Shown here: one piece after another, positions 15,530 through 24,084 of the stretch | How the letters are laid out: the number at the start of each line of letters is the position of its first letter | Position numbering within the stretch: the stretch's first letter is position 1 | Source of the DNA: JAVBRA01 sp031548435 | GTDB lineage: Bacteria; Bacteroidota; Bacteroidia; Bacteroidales; Rikenellaceae | Assembly: GCA_031548435.1 (NCBI GenBank) | Contig: JAVBRA010000008.1 | Coordinates: 26,013 to 90,012, forward strand | Reading direction: 5' to 3' | DNA length: 64,000 bases | Made by a program: the position numbers and the translations under genes | Notes under the pieces: model-generated | Database searches by the model: none | Seen by the model: the letters and a program-made list of their open reading frames with translations, nothing else | What the model was told of the DNA's origin: nothing

Positions 15530-16375
15530 ATGATCGAATTCTTCTCCGAAATAGCGACCTATAAGTTCCTCGCCAACGCCGCCATTGCCGTGGTGTTGCT
15601 GGGGGTGATGTGCGGCATTGTGGGAACGTACATCGTGTCGCGCCGTCTTGTATTCCTCAGCGGAGGCATCACCCATGCCAGCTTCGGAGGCATCGGCGTG
15701 GCGTATTTCCTCGGGGGCAATCCCATTGTGGGGGCTCTGGCGGCGTCGGTGTTGTCGGCGCTGGGGGTCGAGATGGCCTCTTCACGCCTCAACATACGCG
15801 AGGATTCGGCCATCGGGGTGGTTTGGTCGCTGGGCATGGCCGTGGGCATCATGTTCATTTTCCTGACCCCGGGCTACACCCCCAACCTGATCACCTACCT
15901 GTTCGGCAACATCCTGGCCATCACCGACACGGACATCGCGCTGTCGTTGTCGTTCACCGCCCTGCTGCTGGCTGTATTCGCGCTGTTCTACAGGAAAATA
16001 GTGTATGTGAGTTTCGACCGCAACTACGCCCTCTCGCAACGGGGGCCCGTCCAATTCGTCAACTACCTGATGATGGTGATGGTGTCGCTGGCCATTGTAC
16101 TGACAATCAAGCTCACGGGCATCGTGCTGCTGATCTCGCTGCTGACCATTCCGGTGGTGATCGCGGGCACGGTCGCCGGACGGTTCGCCACCATCGCGGT
16201 GTGGTCGTCGGTCATCGGCATCGCCTGCGGGTTCTGCGGCCTGTGGATCAGCCTGCGCACCAACATCCCCGTTTCGGCCTCGATCGTCATGGCCCTGGCC
16301 GCCGCCTATATCGTCGTGAAACTGGGGGCGATGGCAGCGGCAAAACAGCGGAATCTCCGCAAGAAAGCGCGTTAG
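15530..16375 (+). CDS. Metal ABC transporter permease (ZnuB/MntB type)
   Basis: This 281-residue integral membrane protein has about eight hydrophobic helices and the family segments SRRLVFLSGGITHASFGGIG near residue 39 and LTIKLTGIVLLISLLTIPVV near 190. The family imports Zn, Mn or Fe with an ATPase and a binding protein, and neither partner is adjacent here, so substrate and complex cannot be assigned. A long leader with possible regulatory structure precedes it. The tail is Arg/Lys-rich. Confidence 0.88.
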   Translation: MIEFFSEIATYKFLANAAIAVVLLGVMCGIVGTYIVSRRLVFLSGGITHASFGGIGVAYFLGGNPIVGALAASVLSALGVEMASSRLNIREDSAIGVVWSLGMAVGIMFIFLTPGYTPNLITYLFGNILAITDTDIALSLSFTALLLAVFALFYRKIVYVSFDRNYALSQRGPVQFVNYLMMVMVSLAIVLTIKLTGIVLLISLLTIPVVIAGTVAGRFATIAVWSSVIGIACGFCGLWISLRTNIPVSASIVMALAAAYIVVKLGAMAAAKQRNLRKKAR

Positions 16376-16463
16376 CCCCCACGTTCCGCCAGCCCTCGAA
16401 GGGGGTCATAAAATCCATTGTTTATTCGATCGGATAAAAAGGTGCTTTTCCGAATAAAAACGC

Positions 16464-16471
16464 TAACTTTG
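16464..16471 (+). promoter_or_regulatory. -7 box TAACTTTG for lptG-ribBA
   Basis: Exact TAnnTTTG, 42 nt before the ATG of the LptF/G permease. Confidence 0.5.
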
Positions 16472-16513
16472 CTGATTCCAAATTAAACCGAGAATCAAGC
16501 GCTGCGCCCGCCG

Positions 16514-18004
16514 ATGAAAACTATCCACCGGTTTGTCCTCAAATCGTATCTGGGTCCGATGATCCTGACCTTCTTCATCGTGATGTTCATCCTGATCATG
16601 AACTTCATCTACCGATGGATCGAAGACCTGGTGGGCAAGGGGTTGGGCGTGTCGGTGATCATGGAGCTGATGGGCTATGTGTCGATCCAGATCATCCCGA
16701 TGGCGCTGCCGTTGGCCACGCTGCTGGCGGCCATCATGACCCTGGGGAACATGGGCGAGAACTACGAACTGCTGGCCATCAAATCGGCCGGGGTGTCGCT
16801 GCCCAAAACCATCCGCCCCATCGCGGTGCTGGTATTCATGCTCTCGACCCTGAGCTTCTTCATCCAGAACAACTTTGTCCCCTACGCCAACCGCAAGGTG
16901 TCGATGCTGATCTCGGACATCCGCAACACCAAGCAGGTGATGGAGTTCCGGGACGGCATCTTCTTCAACGCCATCGACGACGTGAGCATTCGCGTCGAAC
17001 ACCAGGACCCGGAGACCAAACTCCTGAAAGGGATCCTGATCTACAACACCAAAAACTCGGGGTCGGGCGACGGGTTGGTCAGCACTACGATGGCCGACTC
17101 GGGCTACATCCGCATGACCGACGGCAGCAAATTCCTGCACATCACCCTCTACAAAGGGGTGTATTACGAACAGAACCGCAACTACAACTGGTTCGACAGG
17201 AGTGAATTCAAAAGGAACGAATTCGACGTGCAGGATATGATGTTCGAACTGGGAAGCGGCTACTCGTTCGAACGCAACGAAGACCAGACCATTTTCCGCG
17301 ACCGGAGCGTCACACTCAACATCAACGAGTTGAGTAAGAGCATCGATTCGCTTGAGACGGCCTCGACCGAAGGGGCGCGCGAGTTGTCGGCCCGGTTCCT
17401 GCAGGCGCTGACCCCTTATCAGAAAAACCTGTTCTCGGACTCGACCCACCAGTACACGACCCATTCGATCGACCTGCGCAGCGACATCAGCGCCCTGCCT
17501 GTGAGCCGGAAAAACAGCATCTACGAAAAAGCCGACCAACGGCTCGAAGGGATGAAAGCCAACATCGAATACCAGGAATTCGACTCGAAATCGGGAACGA
17601 AAGACCTCTACAAATACCGCATGGAGTGGCACAAAAAATTCTCGCTGTCGGTATCCGTCCTTATCTTTCTGCTGATCGGGGCGCCTTTCGGGGCGTTGAT
17701 CCGCAAGGGTGGTTTCGGACTGTCGGTGGTGGTGTCGCTGATCTTTTTCGTGATCTATTACGTGATCACCCTGACGGGAGAGAAACTGGTGAAAGAAGGC
17801 ACCATCCCCGCATTCTGGGGGGTGTGGCTGTCGTCGATCGTGCTGTTCCCGCTGGCGATATTCTTCACCTACAAGGCCACCACCGATTCGGCGCTGTTCA
17901 ACTTCGACTCGTACACCTATACCATAAACAAGATCAAAACCGCCGTGAAGGCATTCTTCTTGCGGCGCAGAAAAACAGGACAGAATGACAATCAAGGATC
18001 ATAA
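16514..18004 (+). CDS. LptF/LptG family permease (YjgP/YjgQ)
   Basis: This 496-residue protein has three N-terminal membrane helices (from residue 10 and around 60-80 and 95-115), a large periplasmic beta-jellyroll-type region (about 125-380), and three C-terminal helices. This is the LptF/G topology of the inner-membrane lipopolysaccharide extraction complex. The segments IPMALPLATLLAAIMTLGNMGENYEL and KKFSLSVSVLIFLLIGAPFGALIRKGG are characteristic. LptB is not in the window. It overlaps ribBA by 20 nt, so the two are co-transcribed and probably coupled. Which of LptF or LptG it corresponds to cannot be told. Confidence 0.92.
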   Translation: MKTIHRFVLKSYLGPMILTFFIVMFILIMNFIYRWIEDLVGKGLGVSVIMELMGYVSIQIIPMALPLATLLAAIMTLGNMGENYELLAIKSAGVSLPKTIRPIAVLVFMLSTLSFFIQNNFVPYANRKVSMLISDIRNTKQVMEFRDGIFFNAIDDVSIRVEHQDPETKLLKGILIYNTKNSGSGDGLVSTTMADSGYIRMTDGSKFLHITLYKGVYYEQNRNYNWFDRSEFKRNEFDVQDMMFELGSGYSFERNEDQTIFRDRSVTLNINELSKSIDSLETASTEGARELSARFLQALTPYQKNLFSDSTHQYTTHSIDLRSDISALPVSRKNSIYEKADQRLEGMKANIEYQEFDSKSGTKDLYKYRMEWHKKFSLSVSVLIFLLIGAPFGALIRKGGFGLSVVVSLIFFVIYYVITLTGEKLVKEGTIPAFWGVWLSSIVLFPLAIFFTYKATTDSALFNFDSYTYTINKIKTAVKAFFLRRRKTGQNDNQGS

Positions 18005-19226
18005 TACCCCCGGCCTGCTGAACACCATCGAAGAGGCCATCGAAGATATCCGTAACGGGCGCCTGATCATCGTGGTCGACGACGAAGACCGCGAGAACGA
18101 GGGCGATTTCATCGCCGCCGCCGAAAAGATGACGCCCGAGATGGTGAACTTTATGCTGCATCACGGGCGCGGGGTGATGTGCGTGCCGTTGACCGAAGAC
18201 CGGTGCGCCGAACTGGAGCTGGAGATGATGGTGGGCAACAACACGTCGATGCTCGGCACGCCGTTCACCGTATCGGTCGATCTGCTGGGGAGCGGGTGCA
18301 CCACGGGCGTGTCGGCCTCGGACAGGATGAAAACCATCCGCGCGCTGGCCGATCCGGCCACCACCCCGGCCGAGCTGGGACGCCCCGGGCATATTTTTCC
18401 GTTGCGGGCACGCAACAAGGGGGTGCTGCGCCGTCCGGGACACACCGAGGCGGCAGTCGATTTCGCACGGCTGGCCGGACTGCAACCCGCCGGGGCGCTG
18501 ATCGAGATCATGACCGAAGAGGGCGAAATGGCCCGTCTGCCGCAACTGGTCGAGATCGCGAAGAAATTCGGGCTGAAGATCGTGTCGATCCGCGACCTGA
18601 TCGCCTACCGCCTGCGCTCGGAGTCGATCGTCGAAAAAGGCGTGACGGCCGAAATGCCCACCGAATGGGGCGACTTCCGGATCATTCCCTTCATCCAGAA
18701 AAGCAACGGGCTGGAACACGCCGCACTGATCAAGGGCGAGTGGGCCGAAAACGAGCCGGTGCTGGTGCGGGTGCACTCGTCGTGCATGACGGGCGACATC
18801 TTCGGCTCGTGCAGGTGCGACTGCGGCAAACAGCTGCACGAATCGATGCGCATGATCGAAAAAGAGGGCAAGGGGGCCGTCGTCTACCTCAACCAGGAGG
18901 GGCGCGGAATCGGGCTGTTCAACAAGATGAAGGCGTACAAGTTGCAGGAAGAGGGCTACAATACGGCCGAGGCCAACGTGATGCTGGGATTCCAGGTCGA
19001 CGAGCGCGACTACGGCGTGGGGGCCGGCATCATCCGCGAGTTAGGCATCCGCAAAATGCGCCTGGTCACCAACAACCCGCAGAAGAAAGTGGGGCTTGAG
19101 GGCTACGGGCTGAGCATAGAAGAGGTCGTGCCCATCATCATCCCACCCAACCGATTCAACCTCAAATACATGGAAACCAAACAGGAGGTCATGGGACACC
19201 GCCTGGGACTCTGCATAAAAGAATAG
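17985..19226 (+). CDS. ribBA: Bifunctional DHBP synthase / GTP cyclohydrolase II
   Basis: This 413-residue fusion carries both entry enzymes of riboflavin synthesis. Residues about 1-205 form the 3,4-dihydroxy-2-butanone-4-phosphate synthase (VVDDEDRENEGDF, GRPGHIFPLRA, GHTEAAVDF). Residues about 206-405 form GTP cyclohydrolase II with zinc ligands C267, C278 and C280 (spacing 11 and 2, as in E. coli RibA) and the GRGIGLFNK segment. Both halves look catalytically intact. The start lies inside the upstream permease gene. The other rib genes are not in the window. Confidence 0.97.
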   Translation: MTIKDHNTPGLLNTIEEAIEDIRNGRLIIVVDDEDRENEGDFIAAAEKMTPEMVNFMLHHGRGVMCVPLTEDRCAELELEMMVGNNTSMLGTPFTVSVDLLGSGCTTGVSASDRMKTIRALADPATTPAELGRPGHIFPLRARNKGVLRRPGHTEAAVDFARLAGLQPAGALIEIMTEEGEMARLPQLVEIAKKFGLKIVSIRDLIAYRLRSESIVEKGVTAEMPTEWGDFRIIPFIQKSNGLEHAALIKGEWAENEPVLVRVHSSCMTGDIFGSCRCDCGKQLHESMRMIEKEGKGAVVYLNQEGRGIGLFNKMKAYKLQEEGYNTAEANVMLGFQVDERDYGVGAGIIRELGIRKMRLVTNNPQKKVGLEGYGLSIEEVVPIIIPPNRFNLKYMETKQEVMGHRLGLCIKE

Positions 19227-19307
19227 AAAAGCCCCGCAGGTCTGGCTTCGGGCGGGAAGGGCATTTCGCCAATGATGCGCACAAGCGAGAAACAGGGAAC
19301 ACAAATC

Positions 19308-20267
19308 ATGGACTATAAACAGCTGAGGATCATCTACATGGGTACGCCCGCATTCGCCGTCGCGCCGTTGCAGCGCCTGGTCGAGGCCGGGTGCAACATC
19401 GTGGCGGTGGTGACGGTGCCCGACAAACCGTCGGGACGGGGGCTGCATGTGCAAAAAAGCGCGGTGAAGCTGTACGCTGAAGAGAAAGGGCTGCCGGTAT
19501 TGCAACCCGAGAAGCTCTCCACGCCGGAATTTGCGGAAACGTTCAACGCCCTTCATCCCGACGTGGCGGTGGTGGTGGCATTCCGCATGCTGCCCGAAGC
19601 AATCTGGAGCGCCCCGAAACTGGGAACGTTCAACCTCCACGCTTCGCTGCTGCCGCAATACCGCGGGGCCGCCCCGATCAATTGGGCCGTCATCAACGGC
19701 GAAACGCGCACGGGGGTGACCACCTTTTTCCTCGACCGGCAGATCGACACCGGGGCGATCATCGCACAACGGACTGTCGATATTCTTCCGCAAGACGACG
19801 CGGGGTCGCTGCACGACAAACTGATGGCGCCCGGGGCGGGGCTGGTGCTGGACACCGTGAAGCTGATCGCCGGGGGAAACGCCGCCCCGACAGCCCAGAC
19901 GACATCCGGAGCACTGAAGCCCGCGCCCAAAATATTCAAGGAAGACACCCTGATCGACTGGCGCGGCAACGGCAACGGCATCCGCAACAAAATCCGCGGA
20001 CTGTCGCCTTATCCCGCCGCCACCGGGGTGATGGCACCGGAGAACGGGGACGAGGTGCCGGTAAAGATATTCGCGTCGCACTTCGAAGCCGCCGGACACC
20101 ATTACGCTCCCGGAACGATTCTTTCAGACGGAAAGACGTTTCTCAAAGCAGCCTGCGCCGACGGGTTCGTATTCATAGACAACCTGCAGCCGGCCGGGAA
20201 GAAACGGCTTGCGGCGGCGGAATTTTTAAGGGGATTCCGGAACATTGCGTCGTACCGATTTAAATAA
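19308..20267 (+). CDS. fmt: Methionyl-tRNA formyltransferase
   Basis: This 319-residue enzyme formylates initiator Met-tRNA. It has the N-terminal IIYMGTPAFAV, the folate-binding and catalytic region NLHASLLPQYRGAAPINWA (with the SLLPxYRG motif), and a C-terminal OB-like domain from about residue 205. The ATG at 19308 is preferred to one at 19272 because conserved sequence starts at residue 5 of this version. It ends 7 nt before leuS, so the two form an operon. Confidence 0.95.
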   Translation: MDYKQLRIIYMGTPAFAVAPLQRLVEAGCNIVAVVTVPDKPSGRGLHVQKSAVKLYAEEKGLPVLQPEKLSTPEFAETFNALHPDVAVVVAFRMLPEAIWSAPKLGTFNLHASLLPQYRGAAPINWAVINGETRTGVTTFFLDRQIDTGAIIAQRTVDILPQDDAGSLHDKLMAPGAGLVLDTVKLIAGGNAAPTAQTTSGALKPAPKIFKEDTLIDWRGNGNGIRNKIRGLSPYPAATGVMAPENGDEVPVKIFASHFEAAGHHYAPGTILSDGKTFLKAACADGFVFIDNLQPAGKKRLAAAEFLRGFRNIASYRFK

Positions 20268-20274
20268 CAGCAAC

Positions 20275-23031
20275 ATGGAGTACAATTTCAAGGAGATCGA
20301 ACAGAAATGGCAACAGCGGTGGCTGGCGGCCAAAACCTATAAAACGGAGATCGACCACGCGCGGCCCAAGTTCTACGTGCTGGACATGTTCCCCTACCCT
20401 TCGGGGGCGGGGCTGCACGTGGGGCACCCGCTGGGGTACATCGCCTCGGACATCTACTCGCGCTACAAGCGCCTGCGCGGATTCAACGTGCTGCACCCGA
20501 TGGGCTACGACGCTTTCGGGCTGCCGGCCGAACAATACGCCATCCAAACGGGCCAGCACCCGGCCGTGACCACCGAAAACAACGTCCGCCGCTACCGCGA
20601 GCAGATGGACAAGATCGGGTTTTCGTACGACTGGGACCGCGAAATCCGCACCTGCGATCCGGGCTATTACAAATGGACGCAGTGGGCGTTCATCGAGATG
20701 TTCAGGCATTATTACGACCTGAAAGCCGATAAAGCCCAGCCGATTGCCAGGCTGATCGCCCATTTCGAACAACAGGGTTCCGAGGGCGTGGCGGCGGCCA
20801 CGTCGTTCCAGGGAAGCTTCACCGCCGCACAATGGAACGGATTTTCGGAGAGAGAGAGGGAAGAGGTATTGCAGCATTTCCGTCTGGCGTTCCGCGCCGA
20901 CACCATGGTCAACTGGTGTCCCGGACTGGGTACGGTGCTGGCCAACGACGAGGTGAAGGACGGGCTGTCCGAACGCGGGGGATTTCCCGTGGAACAGAAG
21001 CAGATGAAGCAATGGCTGCTGCGCGTGACAGCCTATGCCGAACGGCTGCTGGGCGGGCTCGACAATCTGGAATGGAGCGAATCGCTCAAGGAGATCCAGC
21101 GCAACTGGATCGGCCGCAGCGAGGGTGCGCAGGTGTTTTTCGACATCGCCGGGCGCAGCGAGAAGCTGGAGGTGTTCACCACCCGCCCCGACACCATCTT
21201 CGGGGTGACGTTCATGGTGATCGCCCCCGAACACGAATACGTGGAGATGCTCACCTCCGCCGATCAGAAACAGGCGGTCGACGCCTACATCGACATGGCC
21301 AAAAAGCGGTCGGAGCGCGAACGCATGACCGAAACCAAGCGAGTGAGCGGGCAGTTCACCGGATCGTACGCAGTCAACCCGTTCACCGGGGCCGAAATTC
21401 CGATTTACATCAGCGATTATGTACTGGCAGGCTACGGCACCGGGGCCATCATGGCCGTTCCGGCGCATGACAGCCGCGACTGGGCGTTCGCCCGCCACTT
21501 CAATCTGCCCGTCATTCCGGTGGTGGAGGGCGGCGACGTCGAGAAAGAGTCATACGACGCCAAAGCAGGCCGGATGATCAATTCGGGCCTGATCACCGGC
21601 ATGGACGTCAAAGAAGCCATCCGAACGATGTTCGCCGAGGTGGAATCACGCGGCATCGGCAGGAAAAAGGTCAACTACCGCCTGCGCGACGCCATCTTCA
21701 GCCGACAGCGCTATTGGGGCGAACCATTTCCCGTCTATTACAAGGACGACATCGCCCATACGCTCGATCTGAGCCAGCTGCCGCTCGAACTGCCGCAGAT
21801 CAAAGACTTCGGCCCCACCTCCGAAGGCGAACCGCCGCTGGCCCGCGTGAAAGAGTGGCACACGCCCGAAGGATACCCTTACGAACTGAGCACCATGCCC
21901 GGGTTCGCCGGATCGAGCGCCTACTACCTGCGCTACATGGATCCGCACAACGACCAGGCGTTGGTGTCGAAAGAGGCCGACGAGTACTGGGAAAACGTCG
22001 ACCTGTACATGGGCGGCATCGAGCACGCCACCGGGCACCTGATCTATTCGCGTTTCTGGAACAAGTTCCTCTACGACCTGGGGCACGTGTGCAAAGACGA
22101 ACCGTTCAAGAAGCTGGTGAACCAGGGGATGATTCAGGGGAGGTCGAATTTCGTGTACCGCATCAAGGGCACCAACAGGTTCGTGTCGCTCGGGCTCAAG
22201 TCGGGGTACGACACCCAGGAGCTCCACGTGGATGTGAACATCGTCCGGAACGACATCCTCGACCTGGACGCCTTCCGCAAATGGAGCCCCGACTACGCCG
22301 ACGCCGAATTCATCCTCGAAGAGGGCCGATACATCTGCGGCTGGGCCATCGAAAAGATGTCCAAGTCGATGTACAATGTCGTCAATCCCGACCACATCGT
22401 CGAAAATTACGGCGCCGACACGCTGCGCATGTACGAGATGTTCCTGGGCCCGCTGGAGCAGTCGAAGCCCTGGGACACCAACGGCATCGACGGCGTGCAC
22501 AAATTCCTGCGCAAGCTGTGGCGCACAGTGGTGGACAAAGACGGGACGGTGACCGTCAGCGACGAGGCGCCCGTCAAAGCCGAGCTGAAAACGCTGCACA
22601 AGACCATCAAGAAGGTGTCGGACGACATCGAGGCGTTCTCGTTCAACACCTCCGTCAGCGCGTTTATGATCTGCCTGAACGAGCTGTCGGGCTGCAACAA
22701 GCGGGCGATACTGGAACCGCTGACCGTGCTGCTGGCGCCATTCGCCCCCCACATCGCGGAAGAGATCTGGTCGATGCTGGGGCACGGGGCCACCATATTC
22801 GACGAGGCGTTTCCGGCGTTCAACCCCGAGTACATGGTCGAGGAGACGTTCGAATACCCGGTGTCGGTCAACGGCAAGCTGCGGTTCAAAAAAGAGGTGG
22901 CGCTCGGCATTCCGCTCAACGAGGTCGAGCAGATCATCCTCTCGGACGAGGCGGCGCAGAAATACCTCGAAGGCCGGCAGCCGAAAAAGGTGATCGTCGT
23001 TCCGGGCAAAATCGTAAATATCGTCATCTAA
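20275..23031 (+). CDS. leuS: Leucyl-tRNA synthetase
   Basis: This 918-residue class I enzyme has the HIGH motif as HVGH (residues 48-51), the CP1 editing domain (TTRPDTIFGVTFMVIAPEH, GTGAIMAVPAHDSRD), and KMSKS at 694-698. Between residues about 150 and 205 there is an extra segment (IAHFEQQGSEGVAAATSFQ...) before NWCPGLGTVLANDEV; I recall this insertion as typical of Bacteroidetes LeuRS. Length is normal for the phylum. It is co-transcribed with fmt upstream and probably the small TonB-C gene 12 nt downstream. Confidence 0.98.
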   Translation: MEYNFKEIEQKWQQRWLAAKTYKTEIDHARPKFYVLDMFPYPSGAGLHVGHPLGYIASDIYSRYKRLRGFNVLHPMGYDAFGLPAEQYAIQTGQHPAVTTENNVRRYREQMDKIGFSYDWDREIRTCDPGYYKWTQWAFIEMFRHYYDLKADKAQPIARLIAHFEQQGSEGVAAATSFQGSFTAAQWNGFSEREREEVLQHFRLAFRADTMVNWCPGLGTVLANDEVKDGLSERGGFPVEQKQMKQWLLRVTAYAERLLGGLDNLEWSESLKEIQRNWIGRSEGAQVFFDIAGRSEKLEVFTTRPDTIFGVTFMVIAPEHEYVEMLTSADQKQAVDAYIDMAKKRSERERMTETKRVSGQFTGSYAVNPFTGAEIPIYISDYVLAGYGTGAIMAVPAHDSRDWAFARHFNLPVIPVVEGGDVEKESYDAKAGRMINSGLITGMDVKEAIRTMFAEVESRGIGRKKVNYRLRDAIFSRQRYWGEPFPVYYKDDIAHTLDLSQLPLELPQIKDFGPTSEGEPPLARVKEWHTPEGYPYELSTMPGFAGSSAYYLRYMDPHNDQALVSKEADEYWENVDLYMGGIEHATGHLIYSRFWNKFLYDLGHVCKDEPFKKLVNQGMIQGRSNFVYRIKGTNRFVSLGLKSGYDTQELHVDVNIVRNDILDLDAFRKWSPDYADAEFILEEGRYICGWAIEKMSKSMYNVVNPDHIVENYGADTLRMYEMFLGPLEQSKPWDTNGIDGVHKFLRKLWRTVVDKDGTVTVSDEAPVKAELKTLHKTIKKVSDDIEAFSFNTSVSAFMICLNELSGCNKRAILEPLTVLLAPFAPHIAEEIWSMLGHGATIFDEAFPAFNPEYMVEETFEYPVSVNGKLRFKKEVALGIPLNEVEQIILSDEAAQKYLEGRQPKKVIVVPGKIVNIVI

Positions 23032-23043
23032 TAAAAGATCGTT

Positions 23044-23556
23044 ATGAAAACTACTGCCACCATCATCGCCCTGGCCATCGCGGCGCTCCCGCTGCGGGGC
23101 ATTTCGGCCGACGGCGCGTCAAAAACGCCCTCGGCGGGCACAACCGTCGAACAACAAGACTCGATCGTATCGTTCGATTTTGTCGCAGATGCAAATTCTG
23201 CGTTAACCCAGGCCGAGGACGATGCGGCGTTCCTTGCGCTGTGCCAGGCGTATACCGAAAACAAAGGGTACTCGTTCCAAGGCGGAGGAATAGAAGAATT
23301 CAAAAAATGGGTCTATTCGAAATTGGAATATCCCTCTCAGATACTGAACGATCGCATACAGGGAACCGTTATGACATCTTTCGTGATCGAATGCGACGGG
23401 CAGATCACGAATATCGAAGTCACTTCAAGCCCCCACGAGTTGTTATCGAAAGAGGTGATCCGGGTACTCCAACTCTCGCCCCGATGGGAACCGATCAAAC
23501 TGCACGGGAGGAAAATCAGGACGAAAATGAGTCTTCCGGTCACATTCAGGTTCTGA
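23044..23556 (+). CDS. Exported TonB C-terminal domain protein
   Basis: This 170-residue protein has a signal peptide (MKTTATIIALAIAALPLRGISA) and, at residues about 80-170, a TonB C-terminal domain (FKKWVYSKLEYP...IQGTVMTSFVIECDG...VIRVLQLSPRWEP). It lacks a proline-rich spacer, and the N-terminus looks like a cleavable signal rather than an anchor, so it is unlikely to be a classical energy transducer. It is a close paralogue of the C-terminal domain of the M56 protein at 24085-25677. A rho-independent terminator follows directly. Confidence 0.85.
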   Translation: MKTTATIIALAIAALPLRGISADGASKTPSAGTTVEQQDSIVSFDFVADANSALTQAEDDAAFLALCQAYTENKGYSFQGGGIEEFKKWVYSKLEYPSQILNDRIQGTVMTSFVIECDGQITNIEVTSSPHELLSKEVIRVLQLSPRWEPIKLHGRKIRTKMSLPVTFRF

Positions 23557-23565
23557 CCCCCACAA

Positions 23566-23592
23566 AAAAAAGAGGCTCCGGCCTCTTTTTTT
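23566..23592 (+). terminator. Rho-independent terminator
   Basis: Stem 23566-23576 with 23581-23591 (aaaaaagaggc paired with its complement), 4-nt loop, T-run; it ends the fmt-leuS-TonB-C transcript. Confidence 0.85.
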
Positions 23593-23655
23593 ATTCCATT
23601 GATCACAAGGCTATCAGGCATTTTTAATATCTGCGACTAAAAAAACAGAAAAAAA

Positions 23656-23687
23656 TTTGGATGTTCTACGTAATTTACGTAGTTTTG
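23656..23687 (+). promoter_or_regulatory. Promoter TTTG-N20-TAGTTTTG for blaI-M56 operon
   Basis: TTTG at 23656-23659 and TAGTTTTG at 23680-23687 with a 20-nt spacer, 29 nt before the repressor ATG. The spacer contains the palindromic operator. Confidence 0.7.
23666..23682 (+). promoter_or_regulatory. 17-bp palindromic operator (CTACGTAA-T-TTACGTAG)
   Basis: A perfect dyad with one central base lies between the -33 and -7 boxes and overlaps the first three bases of the -7 box. A second, imperfect pair of TT(A/G)CGT / ACGTAA half-sites follows at about 23685-23701. Autorepression by the BlaI-type protein encoded next is the natural inference. Confidence 0.65.
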
Positions 23688-23715
23688 CGTAAACCACGTA
23701 ATCAAATGCGCGACC

Positions 23716-24075
23716 ATGAAACAACTCACTCCGCAAGAGGAGCAACTGATGCTCATCATCTGGCAAACGGGCAACGGGTTTGTCAAGGATTACCGCGAAA
23801 AATACCCTGAACCCCGGCCGCCCTACACCACCGTGGCCACCATCGTCAAGAAGCTGGAGAACAAAGGCTACGTCACCTCGCGGCTGTACGGCAATACATA
23901 CGAATATTCGGTGGCGATCACCGAACAGGAGTATAAAAGCACATTCGTGTCGGGCCTGGTCGACAACTTTTTCCGCAACTCGTACAAAGAGATGGTTACC
24001 TTCTTCGCCAAGGAAGAGAAGCTGACCGAGAAAGACCTCGAAGAGATCCTCAGAATGATCAAAAACCGCAAATAA
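23716..24075 (+). CDS. BlaI/MecI-type transcriptional repressor
   Basis: This 119-residue winged-helix protein has the BlaI pattern: LTPQEEQLMLIIW at the start, the recognition region PYTTVATIVKKLENKGYV at about 36-53, and a helical dimerisation tail with ITEQEYKSTFVSGLVDNFF. It lies 9 nt before an M56 protease gene, the standard repressor/sensor pairing of the BlaI-BlaR1 systems. No beta-lactamase gene is in or beside the operon, so the regulated target is probably the operon itself or an envelope function elsewhere. Confidence 0.93.
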   Translation: MKQLTPQEEQLMLIIWQTGNGFVKDYREKYPEPRPPYTTVATIVKKLENKGYVTSRLYGNTYEYSVAITEQEYKSTFVSGLVDNFFRNSYKEMVTFFAKEEKLTEKDLEEILRMIKNRK

Positions 24076-24084
24076 CCGACGGTC

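Noticed and set aside
15046..15564. Several short plus-strand frames in the NVEALA/permease interval
   Set aside because: They lie opposite the NVEALA gene or in the permease leader and show no signal or motif.
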